A stretch of DNA of 64,000 nucleotides from Paucidesulfovibrio sp036541255 (lineage in GTDB: Bacteria > Desulfobacterota > Desulfovibrionia > Desulfovibrionales > Desulfovibrionaceae): positions 62,001 through 126,000 of the forward strand of contig JAZHDD010000040.1 of NCBI GenBank assembly GCA_036541255.1, read 5' to 3'. Below the pieces are notes generated by a model, which ran no database searches, was not told the DNA's origin, and was given only the letters and a program-made list of their open reading frames with translations. Each line of letters opens with the position of its first letter. Within the stretch, counting starts at the first letter, position 1. Shown one piece after another: positions 52,954-61,353 of the stretch. The translations under genes were made by a program, and so were the position numbers.

Positions 52954-54726
52954 ATGACGCTGCTTCCCCATTTGGAAACCAATATCAAGGCCCTGCGGCA
53001 CTTCTCCCCGAAACTCGCGCAATGGCTTGACGCGGCGGCGGTCGATCCTGCCGAGGTCGAAGCCAGAGTCTTCCATAACAAGTGGGACCTGCTGGATATG
53101 CGGCTGCCCGATGGCAAAGGCATGTTCGAATCCATGCCCGGAGCGCCGCTTTATAGTGATTGGCTGCCCAAGGAAAAACCCGAGACCGGAGCGACCTTCA
53201 TCGTGGGCTGCAACCTGGGCTACGGCGTCAACCATGTCTGCATGGGCACACCCATCTCCCACAAGGTGCTTGTCCTGGAACCGGACCCGGTGGCCCTGAT
53301 GGCCTGCCTCGGCCAGACCGACTACACGCCGGCCTTTGAGACGCGCAAACTCCATTTCCTGCCGCCGGACGATGACCATTTGGTCGAAGTCGTGCAGAAC
53401 CTGGACCTGCAATTCCTGTATGGCCGCATCTTCCTGCGCCAGGACCTGCCCTCGACCCAGGTGTCGTCCCTGTACGCCATCTGGGGCAAGAAGGTGCAGG
53501 CACGGCTGGAAAACTTCTCCGTGGAACTGACCACCCTGCGCTACCGCCAGGACCTCATGGTCGGCAACGAACTCAAGAATTTCAAAAGAGCCATGCAGGA
53601 AGGCAGCCTCAGGACCCTCAAGGACTGCGCCCACGGACTGACCGCCGTCATCCTCGGTGCCGGCCCCTCCCTGGCGGAGTACGCCCCGCAGTTGGCCGAA
53701 AATCCCGGCTATGCGCTCTACGCCACCTCGCTCCAAACCCTGCCCGCAGTGCAGCGGCTGGGCATCAAGCCCCACCTCTGCCTGGCCCTGGACTTCAACG
53801 CGGCCATGCTTCAGGTCTATCAACGCCTGGACATGCAGGCCGCGCGCAACGTGCCCCTGATCTATTCCACCAAGGTGGACCCGCGGGTCGTGGAAAGCTA
53901 TCCCGGCCCCAAGATTCCGCTCTGGACCATGGGCGGCATGGCCACGTTCGTGATGCAGGACAACGAGCTGGTGCTCGACGCGGGCGGCAACGTCAGCCTG
54001 ACCCTGATCCGTCTGCTGCGCTGGTGCGGCGTGAGCGCCATCACCCTGGCCGGACAGGATTTCGCCTGGAAGGAACAGGGATCGCACGTGGAAGGACACC
54101 ACGCCCACGGCACCAACCGCACCTTCGACCCAAAGATGCACCGCAAGCTCAAGAACCTGGAAGGCGAGGAGATCATCACTTCCAGCCAGTATCTGGCGGC
54201 CAAGCGCGACCTGGAGGACGACATCCGCAAGACGCCCTTCCCGATCCGTTACCTCTACGGCGGCTACGCTCCCATAGAAGGCGCCACGCCGTTGAGCATG
54301 CAGGAAGCGCGCATGCAGGGAGCTCTGGCTTCGGCTCCGGGCAGCCTGGACGCTTTTCTGAAGCGCATGGAATACTGCCGGAAATTCGAGCGCAATTTCA
54401 GCTTCCAGCCCCAAAGCGGCGTCTGGACATCGAACCTGCATCGGGCGGAAAAACGCCTGGAAAAGCTCTTCCGCAAGGTCGGACGCAATCAGTCGGAAAT
54501 CCACGACCTCCTGGAGCAGGTCACCATATTCGTCAAACAGGACCCGCTCTATCTGCCCTACCTCTTTAACGAAACACTGGAGATCAGCGGCCTGACCCGC
54601 GCCAAGTACCGTTACGAGCCGCGTGACCTGGGCGAGTTCCGGCGCATCATGCGCGCGGTGTTGCGCAAGGTGAAGGAAGTAGACCGCAGCCTTTCCGGTT
54701 GCGGAGAAAAATGCGACGCGGCCTGA
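52954..54726 (+). CDS. DUF115 / Maf-type glycosyltransferase-like protein
   Basis: A 590-aa cytoplasmic protein of the MptE-like/DUF115 group, many of which are motility-accessory factors that put nonulosonic acids on flagellin. The core motif VILGAGPSLAEYAPQLAENP, with LGIKPHLCLALD, is at about 230-290. The downstream CGVSAITLAGQDFAW and the His-rich EGHHAHGTN are also typical. Start is ATG 52954 behind AAAGGACGGTAAC. It is divergent from the CysK fusion. The N-terminal third (1-190) matches no domain I can name. No flagellar genes are adjacent. Confidence 0.8.
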   Translation: MTLLPHLETNIKALRHFSPKLAQWLDAAAVDPAEVEARVFHNKWDLLDMRLPDGKGMFESMPGAPLYSDWLPKEKPETGATFIVGCNLGYGVNHVCMGTPISHKVLVLEPDPVALMACLGQTDYTPAFETRKLHFLPPDDDHLVEVVQNLDLQFLYGRIFLRQDLPSTQVSSLYAIWGKKVQARLENFSVELTTLRYRQDLMVGNELKNFKRAMQEGSLRTLKDCAHGLTAVILGAGPSLAEYAPQLAENPGYALYATSLQTLPAVQRLGIKPHLCLALDFNAAMLQVYQRLDMQAARNVPLIYSTKVDPRVVESYPGPKIPLWTMGGMATFVMQDNELVLDAGGNVSLTLIRLLRWCGVSAITLAGQDFAWKEQGSHVEGHHAHGTNRTFDPKMHRKLKNLEGEEIITSSQYLAAKRDLEDDIRKTPFPIRYLYGGYAPIEGATPLSMQEARMQGALASAPGSLDAFLKRMEYCRKFERNFSFQPQSGVWTSNLHRAEKRLEKLFRKVGRNQSEIHDLLEQVTIFVKQDPLYLPYLFNETLEISGLTRAKYRYEPRDLGEFRRIMRAVLRKVKEVDRSLSGCGEKCDAA

Positions 54727-54756
54727 AACGACCGGCCCAATGCTGAATGAATCCGG

Positions 54757-54785
54757 ACGCCCTCGCAAGAGGGCGTTTCCCGTTT
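54757..54785 (+). terminator. Terminator of the DUF115 gene
   Basis: ACGCCCTC / GAGGGCGT with GCAA loop, then TTTCCCGTTTCC, 31 bases after the stop codon. Confidence 0.75.
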
Positions 54786-54917
54786 CCGTCCCAAAAGGAC
54801 AGACACAGGATTAAGGCGACCATCACCCCGGCAAACACGCTGTCCACCAGACGGATCAACCACCCCTTGAGCGGAGCGTCTTGCCAGGATGTTTTTTTGG
54901 GGCTAGAAGATTCGGCC

Positions 54918-55133
54918 ATGCCTGAAGACAAACCCTATCTGAATGAAAAAGGTGATCTGGTCATTCCCTTTGCCTGCCCCGATCATGCGGACAAGTACTG
55001 GAAGGCCGAAGGCCGCAAGCTCAAGGACATCCTCCAGGATATCCAGGCTTCCGACGAAGTCATGCTGCGCTATCTGCCCAAACTGCCCAAGCGGCCCGAA
55101 CCGTCCAAAGGCGGCGGACAGGAAGAATCCTAG
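54918..55133 (+). CDS. Small hypothetical protein (71 aa)
   Basis: A charged protein starting MPEDKPYLNEKGDLVIPFAC with a helical middle (KYWKAEGRKLKDILQDIQAS) and a Pro/Lys-rich end. The start ATG 54918 is chosen because the frame upstream runs through the terminator at 54757. The ribosome site is weak (AGAAGATTCGGCC). Codon use is like that of the neighbours. Family unknown. Confidence 0.55.
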   Translation: MPEDKPYLNEKGDLVIPFACPDHADKYWKAEGRKLKDILQDIQASDEVMLRYLPKLPKRPEPSKGGGQEES

Positions 55134-55189
55134 GCTGAACAGCCCGGCCATTGGTTGCCAGGGCCGGGGTTTCCCACTATAACGCCTGC

Positions 55190-55801
55190 ATGCCCTTGTT
55201 TCGCCTGCTGCGCCCCTGGCTGCTCACATCCGTGCCGCTCCTGGCCCTGCTCTTCGGCTTGGGCTTGGCCTTTGAATTCGACGAGTACCAAGTCTTCCTT
55301 TTTTTCCGACAGCACCGCGCCGTTTATCCGGAACTGGCTTCCCTGCTCAAATTCGTCACGGATTGGGCCAACCCGGCCTTTTACGCCTTTTTCCTCTCGC
55401 TGCTCTGGCGGGCATGGCGCGACAAGCGCCCCGGCCTGAAACGCTTCGTGTTGGTCTACATCCTGGTACAAATCGTTATTTCCCTGCTGGCCGTGCGGGG
55501 CATCAAAAGCATCATCGGACGACCGCGCCCAGGCGAGGACCCATTTTTCCAGCCCATGACCAACAGGCCCTCCTATCATTCCCTGCCCTCGGGGCACACC
55601 ACCGAGGCGGCCACGTCCTCCCTGGCTCTGGCCCTGCGTTACCGCAGCTGCCTGCTCAGCCTCGGCCTCGGCATCCTCCTTGCCCTGCTCGGCTTCACCC
55701 GCATCTATCTTGGCTGGCATCATCCCACGGACGTTCTCTTCGGCTGGCTTCTGGGCAGCGTCGCAGGACTGGCCATACAGCTGCTCACCTCAAAGGATTG
55801 A
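55190..55801 (+). CDS. PAP2-family membrane phosphatase
   Basis: A 203-aa protein with about six membrane spans and the three phosphatase motifs: KSIIGRPRP (KxxxxxxRP), SLPSGHTTE (PSGH) and TRIYLGWHHPTD (R-x5-H-x3-D). It removes phosphate from lipid pyrophosphates such as undecaprenyl pyrophosphate, or from lipid A. I start at ATG 55190 (MPLFRLLR). It is 3 bases upstream of the ArnT-like gene, so both probably act in envelope lipid or LPS change. Confidence 0.88.
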   Translation: MPLFRLLRPWLLTSVPLLALLFGLGLAFEFDEYQVFLFFRQHRAVYPELASLLKFVTDWANPAFYAFFLSLLWRAWRDKRPGLKRFVLVYILVQIVISLLAVRGIKSIIGRPRPGEDPFFQPMTNRPSYHSLPSGHTTEAATSSLALALRYRSCLLSLGLGILLALLGFTRIYLGWHHPTDVLFGWLLGSVAGLAIQLLTSKD

Positions 55802-55804
55802 TTC

Positions 55805-57487
55805 ATGCCCCTAGAGAAAACCATTTGGGAACGGATCTGGGAGCGCCTGGCCGCGCATCCCCTGCTCGCCCTGGCCGGGACCGTGTCCATGCAGACCGCC
55901 TTCCTGCTCGACGAACGCGCCCTGTGGTTTTCGGACGAGGTGCGCTACGCCAACGCCTACGAAAACATGCACCGGGCCGGCACCTGGGTGGTGCTCTCCC
56001 TGAATGGCATGCCCTACCCGGACAAGCCGCCGATCTATTTCTGGTTTCTCGCCCTGCTGGACAAGATCACGCCCCTGACGCCGCCCGACGTGTTCTTCCT
56101 GGGAGCGGCCCTTTCCGGTTTGTTCTTCCTCTGGGCCACCTATGGATTGGGCCGCGCCGCGCGCCTGAGCCGCGACGCCTCCCTGGCAGGTGCCCTGGTC
56201 GTGGCCTCCTGCCTCTTTTTCGCGGGCATCCTGCACTATTCGCGCATGGACCTGCTGTTCGGAGCGCTCATCGTCGCTTCCCAGGCCTGTCTGCTGCGCG
56301 GCTACGATGAAGATGCGGGCAAGGGCCCGGCCCTGGCTGGATTCGCCTTGGCCGGACTGGCCATACTGGTCAAGGGGCCGCTGGGGCTGCTCTTTCCCCT
56401 GCTCTCGCTGGCGGCGTATCTGGGCTGGCGCGGCGAGCTGCGCCGACTTTTTTCCCGGCGCACCCTGGCCGGGCTGGGCTGCGCCGCCCTGGTGGCCTCG
56501 GCCTGGATTCTAGCCGCCCTGGTCGTGGAAGGCCCGAACTTCCTGCACACAGTCTTTGTGGAACAGATTTTCCAACGCGCCACCAACACATTCCACCACA
56601 AGGAAGGCCCCCTCTATTATTTCGCGGTGCTGCCAGCCACATGGCTGCCCTGGACCCTGTTCATGGCGGCCGCTCCCCTGGGCCTGCTGTTCAAGAAAAA
56701 CTTCTGGCAAGAGGTCCTGGCCGGACGGCGCACGACCGAACCACGCGAGCAAGGCCGCGCCTGGCTGTGGATCTCCACCTTGTCCTCGTTCCTGCTGCTC
56801 TCCAGCCTGAGCGGCAAAGTGGTCATCTACGTGTTGCCGCTTTTCGCGCCCATGGCCCTGCTCACGGCGGAAAGCCTACTGCGCCTGGAGCAGAAACAAC
56901 GCACCCGGTTCGCCTGGGCCGCGGCGGGATTCTTCGCGCTGCTCGGCTGCGCCCTGTTTCTCGGCAATACGTTTTCCCCGTTCCCGGTACACATTGCCGG
57001 ACTCATCCCCACGGGCCTGGTGCTCCTGGCCATGGCAGCACTGCTCGTACTGTTGCGGCACGCCCAAGGCCGGACCCTGCTGCTCTGCCTGGTGCTGGGC
57101 ACCACGCTTTGGATTCAAACTGCGGCCCGGCTGACCGTGCCTTCCCTGGACCCGGTCATGAGCCCCAAAGAGCAGGGACAGCTGCTCGGCCAGTATGCAC
57201 ACAAAGGCTATCTGCCTGTGGCCTATGACATCTACTCGGGCATCTACACATATTACGCGGGCGTGAATCTGATCGAAATCCCCAAACACTACGAAGAAGT
57301 CAACGCGCTTTTGGCCGAGCATCCCAAGGTGGCCGTGGTCATGAAGAAGAAGCACTGGGACCGCTGGACCGATCGGCCGGCCGGACTTGTTGTCGTGCAC
57401 GAGCAATACATTGCGGACCAGCCGTATATTCTGGCGATACAGGGACCAACACAAGACCTGCCAGACAATATAACCCCAACAGAATAA
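55805..57487 (+). CDS. ArnT-like glycosyltransferase (GT39/PMT type)
   Basis: A 560-aa inner-membrane GT-C enzyme. Typical features are the first-loop acidic motif FSDEVRYANAYENM, the Pro-rich GMPYPDKPPIYFWFL, about 12 membrane spans, and FLHTVFVEQIFQRATN in a later periplasmic loop. It uses a polyprenyl-linked sugar donor and probably modifies lipid A or another envelope acceptor. No arnBCA-type genes are nearby, so aminoarabinose specificity is not supported. Coupled to the PAP2 gene. Confidence 0.85.
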   Translation: MPLEKTIWERIWERLAAHPLLALAGTVSMQTAFLLDERALWFSDEVRYANAYENMHRAGTWVVLSLNGMPYPDKPPIYFWFLALLDKITPLTPPDVFFLGAALSGLFFLWATYGLGRAARLSRDASLAGALVVASCLFFAGILHYSRMDLLFGALIVASQACLLRGYDEDAGKGPALAGFALAGLAILVKGPLGLLFPLLSLAAYLGWRGELRRLFSRRTLAGLGCAALVASAWILAALVVEGPNFLHTVFVEQIFQRATNTFHHKEGPLYYFAVLPATWLPWTLFMAAAPLGLLFKKNFWQEVLAGRRTTEPREQGRAWLWISTLSSFLLLSSLSGKVVIYVLPLFAPMALLTAESLLRLEQKQRTRFAWAAAGFFALLGCALFLGNTFSPFPVHIAGLIPTGLVLLAMAALLVLLRHAQGRTLLLCLVLGTTLWIQTAARLTVPSLDPVMSPKEQGQLLGQYAHKGYLPVAYDIYSGIYTYYAGVNLIEIPKHYEEVNALLAEHPKVAVVMKKKHWDRWTDRPAGLVVVHEQYIADQPYILAIQGPTQDLPDNITPTE

Positions 57488-57578
57488 AGAGAAAATAATA
57501 TTTGACCCTGATTTTGCATAGCTGCAATGCGAAGTCAATTTTCCGGCACCAGCTCCGGAATGAGGGGAGAAAGACCAG

Positions 57579-58184
57579 ATGCGCCATGCCACCGTTGCCC
57601 TGTTGCTGCTGATCGTCACATTGCTTGCCGGATGCGGAACCGCAGCCATGCCTGTCATCCAGGCGGCCGGAATGTTCAAGACCGCCTACGACTACAGCGA
57701 ATGGGTCATGCCCAGAAAACGGGTGGACTTCATGGGCGACCAGAGCGCGGACCGACGGCTTGAAGAGAATGTCCGGCGCAGACTACAGGCCGAGCAAATC
57801 CAATCCCCCAGCCTGGGCGCATACGCCATGAACGGCCATGTCTATCTTGTCGGCGTCTTCGAAACCCAGACAGAGGCCCAGCGAGCCCGGCAAGCCGTCC
57901 GCGACGTCAAGGGCGTACGCCGCCTGACCTGCTCTTTTTTCCGCCCATCCGAAGCCGGGCAATACGACCCCATGGTCAGCCGCGAATTGGCCAAAACCAT
58001 CGCCTCCCAGCTCGAAGCCGACGAACAGCTGGAATCGGCCTGGCTGCGCGTGAGCGTGCAGCAACAAAACGTGGTGCTCATGGGACGGGTGCAAAGCCCG
58101 GATCAAAAGGAGCGCGTGGAATCGCTGGTGCGCGACACCGAAGGGGCCAGAGAAATTCGCTCCTATGTGGCGGTCAACAGCTGA
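57579..58184 (+). CDS. BON-domain lipoprotein
   Basis: A 201-aa envelope protein with a lipoprotein signal (MRHATVALLLLIVTLLAGCG, Cys19). Two BON-like domains lie at about 55-115 (VRRRLQAEQIQSPSLGAYAM, VYLVGVFETQTEAQRARQAV) and 130-200 (IASQLEADEQLES, VVLMGRVQSPDQKERVESLV). BON proteins bind phospholipid and keep outer-membrane integrity (DolP/OsmY type). The ribosome site GAGGGGAGAAAGACCAG is good. It follows the ArnT-like gene by 91 bases and ends in a strong terminator. Confidence 0.85.
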   Translation: MRHATVALLLLIVTLLAGCGTAAMPVIQAAGMFKTAYDYSEWVMPRKRVDFMGDQSADRRLEENVRRRLQAEQIQSPSLGAYAMNGHVYLVGVFETQTEAQRARQAVRDVKGVRRLTCSFFRPSEAGQYDPMVSRELAKTIASQLEADEQLESAWLRVSVQQQNVVLMGRVQSPDQKERVESLVRDTEGAREIRSYVAVNS

Positions 58185-58204
58185 ACCGGTACAGCATGAA
58201 TGAA

Positions 58205-58235
58205 AAAAGGGGGAGTCCGCAAGACTCCCCCTTTT
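58205..58235 (+). terminator. Terminator of the BON lipoprotein gene
   Basis: AAAAGGGGGAGTC / GACTCCCCCTTTT, 13 pairs, five-base loop, T-rich end. Confidence 0.9.
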
Positions 58236-58696
58236 CCTTTACGCATTGGCGAACGCTCTTGTGGGAGGAAAATTAAGCTGTATACTGGATTTTTCGTAAC
58301 CCATTGAATTCAGTTCTGCTAATAAAGGGGGGATTTCCGTAAAGTTGTAGACAGAAACGGGGCGACGGGTCGATACGGAGCGAATTTTATAAAAATAAAA
58401 TTGTATACTGAACAAGTGTTGCATGACCAACTTAGTTTTATCGCTGATTGGTCCGAAGAACCGAATCCACTTCTCTTCCCATCACAACCACTCTAGCCCT
58501 CACGTTTCAGCAACTATCATCCGTCTCTACCAAAGCAACGATTATTCATAGTATTTCAATACACCCAATCAAACTGGCAGGCACCTATTGTAACCAGCTT
58601 TTCAGACGGAAAATTCGGCGCGGGCAAACATCTATATTGTCTTTCTCCCGCAAGGCAAGGTAATGTCGATCGCAACATTCAACCGGACCAATCGCC
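58236..58696. other. AT-rich intergenic region upstream of the biosynthetic cluster
   Basis: About 460 bases clearly more AT-rich than the flanks. It holds the three operator-like repeats annotated separately. A 63-codon minus frame (58239-58430) and a 71-codon plus frame (58448-58663) lack convincing ribosome sites and motifs. No RNA gene seen. Confidence 0.5.
58279..58410. repeat. Three operator-like repeats TTGTATACTG / TTGTAGACAG
   Basis: TGTATACTGG at 58279-58288, TTGTAGACAG at 58345-58354 and TTGTATACTG at 58401-58410, about 56-66 bases apart in the same direction. The GTATAC core recalls GntR-family operators. A regulatory role is inferred. Confidence 0.4.
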
Positions 58697-60226
58697 ATGT
58701 CACGACAGTTCTCCGACTTTTCCAGCATTCTTCAAGGCCACGCTCTGAGCCAGGGAGGAAAAACGGCCATCCGCTACGGTGCCGAGAGCATCTCTTATGC
58801 CTCGCTCGCCGACAACGTGGCACGGTTTGCCGGTCTGCTCCTCGCGCTGGGCATCGGCCCCGGCGACAGTTGCGTCATAGCCCTGCCGGATTGCCCGGAG
58901 TTCATCCACGCCTTTCTGGGCGCACTGCATTGCGGGATTGTCGCCGCACCCGTGAGTCCCCAGCTTCCTGCCAAACATTACGCCGCCATCTTCAGAGACA
59001 CCGGAGCCTCGGCCCTGGTCACCCAGGAGGGGAGCACCCCGGCTGCCGTCTGGAACGGACCAGACGCAATGCGGATATGTATCGACGCCTCCGGCTTCGC
59101 CGACCAGTTCGCACGTTCGGCTCCGGCCCCGGCCTGCATACCTGCGAAAGACGGCCCGCACTTCATGCTTTTCACCTCGGGCAGCACCGGCGAGCCCAAA
59201 GGCGTGCCGCATACCCAGCGGGATATGATGGCATGCGCCCGGCACTACGCAGACGAGGTGCTTGGAATGGAGCCCGACGATGTGGTCCTATCCGCCAGCA
59301 AGATGAACTTCGCCTTCGGGCTGGGCAATAGTTTGATCTTTCCTCTCTATCACGGCGCCACGGTAGTTCTGCATCCCGGCGGCTGCGGCCCTGCGGAACT
59401 GTTCGCCCTGCCGCAACTCGTCGCGGACAAAGCGCCGACGCTTTTTTTCGCGGTGCCGAGCGTCTACGCCATGCTGCTGCGCATTTTGGACGGCGATGCT
59501 TCCCCGCTGACGTCGCTACGACTTTGCGTCAGCGCCGGAGAATCACTGCCCGCCGCGCTGTACCATGCGTGGCGCGAAACCACGGGGCTTGAGATCGTCG
59601 ACGGCATCGGTTCCACGGAAGCCCTTCACATCTATATCTCCAACAGGCCCGGAGTCTCCACCCCCGGCGTCACGGGGCGGGTCGTACCTGGATACGAGCT
59701 CCGCCTTGTGGGGGACGACGGCCTCCCCCCGCCCGACGACCAACCAGGGAGACTGCATCTCCGGGGGGAGAGCCTCACCAGGGGCTACATCAACCGGCCC
59801 GCCCATAACGCGGCGAGCCTGCTAGCCGAAGGCTGGTTCGACACCGGCGACATCTTCGTGCATGTCGACGACGCATACCGCTATCAAGGCCGGGCGGACG
59901 ATTTGTTCAAGGTCGGGGGCAACTGGGTCGCCCCCCTGCTCGTGGAAGAGGTGCTGCGAGAGCACCCGGCGGTCCAGGAATGCGTGGTGACCGGGCATGA
60001 CGTCGAAGGGCTGCTCCTGCCTGTGGCCCATGTCGTGGCGGCTTCTGGGGCGGCGGACGCCTCCGAGGTTGCCCGGGAGCTTCGCGGCTTTGTCCAGTCC
60101 CGGCTTCCGGCCCACATGTGCCCGGGGCGCTATCTGTTTCGGGAAGACCTGCCCCGGACGGGGACAGGCAAGATCAACCGTGGCGAACTCAAGCAAAACC
60201 AAGCATCAGGATTGCCATGCGCATAG
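58697..60226 (+). CDS. AMP-forming acyl-CoA/acyl-ACP ligase (benzoate-CoA ligase-like)
   Basis: A 509-aa ANL-superfamily enzyme that adenylates a carboxylic acid and passes it to CoA or a carrier protein. It has LFTSGSTGEPKGVPHT (P-loop), IGSTEALHIYISNRPG, GWFDTGDIF, YQGRADDLFKVGGNWV (hinge) and the catalytic Lys in RTGTGKINRGELK. The pattern is closest to benzoate-CoA ligases, though an aryl specificity is only suggested. No strong ribosome site precedes ATG 58697. It is the first gene of the cluster; its last 10 bases overlap the next gene. The ACP gene at the window end could be its acceptor. Confidence 0.85.
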   Translation: MSRQFSDFSSILQGHALSQGGKTAIRYGAESISYASLADNVARFAGLLLALGIGPGDSCVIALPDCPEFIHAFLGALHCGIVAAPVSPQLPAKHYAAIFRDTGASALVTQEGSTPAAVWNGPDAMRICIDASGFADQFARSAPAPACIPAKDGPHFMLFTSGSTGEPKGVPHTQRDMMACARHYADEVLGMEPDDVVLSASKMNFAFGLGNSLIFPLYHGATVVLHPGGCGPAELFALPQLVADKAPTLFFAVPSVYAMLLRILDGDASPLTSLRLCVSAGESLPAALYHAWRETTGLEIVDGIGSTEALHIYISNRPGVSTPGVTGRVVPGYELRLVGDDGLPPPDDQPGRLHLRGESLTRGYINRPAHNAASLLAEGWFDTGDIFVHVDDAYRYQGRADDLFKVGGNWVAPLLVEEVLREHPAVQECVVTGHDVEGLLLPVAHVVAASGAADASEVARELRGFVQSRLPAHMCPGRYLFREDLPRTGTGKINRGELKQNQASGLPCA

Positions 60227-61353
60227 CGATCATCGGAGGAAGCGGCAATATCGGGCAGGAAGTCGCCCTAGGCTTGATCAAGGCCGAGGTGGTGACGGGC
60301 ATCGTGCTGGTCGATATCCATGACGATCCGGGTGCCTTGCGCGATAGATTGCGAAAAAACGCCAAAGTTTCTCAACTGCGACTCGATGCCAGAGATCCTG
60401 CGGCTCTGGAGTCGGCCCTGAACGGGACCCGATTGCTCATCAACTGCGCCGGGCCGTTTCTCACCACCGTCATCCCTTCGGCCAGAGCCGCCGTGGCCCT
60501 GGGGGCCGACTACATCGACGTCTGCGATGAATTTGCGGCGACGGCCCTGCTGCTGGAATCGGACCTGGACGCGGCGGCCCGGAAGACCGGGGTCCGTCTG
60601 ATCACCGGCATGGGCTCCGACCCCGGCACCAACAACCTTCTGGCTCTCTGGTATGCGAACAAACTCACTACGGTGGAATCCATCTCCCTGGCCTGGGCAG
60701 TGGATTGCGCCGACCTGACAGGCGCGGCCCTGACCCATGCCGCGACCATGCTGACAGGCCGGGTGCCCCAGTTTCTCGATGGCCGGTTGCAATACCCGGA
60801 AGGCGGGGATGGAGAAGAAACCGTGGTGTTCGCCGAGCCCATCGGTCCGGTTGCCGTTCGCTACGTCGGCCATCCCCAACCTTTGACCCTGCCGCGACGC
60901 CTGCCGGGGCTCCAGCGGCTCACCATCAAAGGCGCCATCCTGCCCGACTGGGCCGACAGGCTGCTGATGGAACAACAATCCAGCGGCATACCGCGTTGCG
61001 AGCCTGCGGCTCCGGACGTGTCGCTCCTCATGGAACAGGCCTCGGCCATGCCCGTCGGTCCTGGCGTGTCGGGACTCAACGTGACGGTATCCGGGACGTT
61101 GCTTGGTCGCGCCGTGACGTATACCGCCGACATGGTTGGAGCCATGGGGCCGGGAACAGGACTGCCGGCGGCCATCGCCGCCCTCATGCTCCTTGATGAC
61201 TCCGTGACAGCAAAGGGCCTCCTGGCTCCGGAAGACGCCATCGACCCGGAACGATTTGTTCAAGAACTGTTGGCCAGCGGAGCCAGAATCCGTCAAACCC
61301 GCAGTGAAACCGCCACGCTGGCGGCGGTCGGCTGCCAAGGAGACTCATTATGA
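60217..61353 (+). CDS. Saccharopine dehydrogenase-family oxidoreductase
   Basis: A 378-aa NAD(P)-dependent enzyme. The Rossmann start MRIAIIGGSGNIGQEVALGL is followed by LLINCAGPFLTTVIPSARAA, GADYIDVCDE and TGMGSDPGTNNLLA, as in saccharopine and carboxynorspermidine dehydrogenases. These enzymes join or split an amino acid and a keto acid through an imine. Start is ATG 60217, inside the end of the ligase gene. Its TGA overlaps the next ATG. With the aminotransferase next door it probably handles an amino-acid building block. Confidence 0.85.
   Translation: MRIAIIGGSGNIGQEVALGLIKAEVVTGIVLVDIHDDPGALRDRLRKNAKVSQLRLDARDPAALESALNGTRLLINCAGPFLTTVIPSARAAVALGADYIDVCDEFAATALLLESDLDAAARKTGVRLITGMGSDPGTNNLLALWYANKLTTVESISLAWAVDCADLTGAALTHAATMLTGRVPQFLDGRLQYPEGGDGEETVVFAEPIGPVAVRYVGHPQPLTLPRRLPGLQRLTIKGAILPDWADRLLMEQQSSGIPRCEPAAPDVSLLMEQASAMPVGPGVSGLNVTVSGTLLGRAVTYTADMVGAMGPGTGLPAAIAALMLLDDSVTAKGLLAPEDAIDPERFVQELLASGARIRQTRSETATLAAVGCQGDSL

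Noticed and set aside
52855..54768. A 637-codon minus-strand frame opposite the DUF115 gene
   Set aside because: Antisense shadow of a conserved gene and lacking recognisable motifs.
58663..59331. A plus-strand frame starting with a better ribosome site than the AMP ligase
   Set aside because: It reads the ligase gene out of frame and gives an Arg-rich, motif-free chain; at most its start could help coupling.
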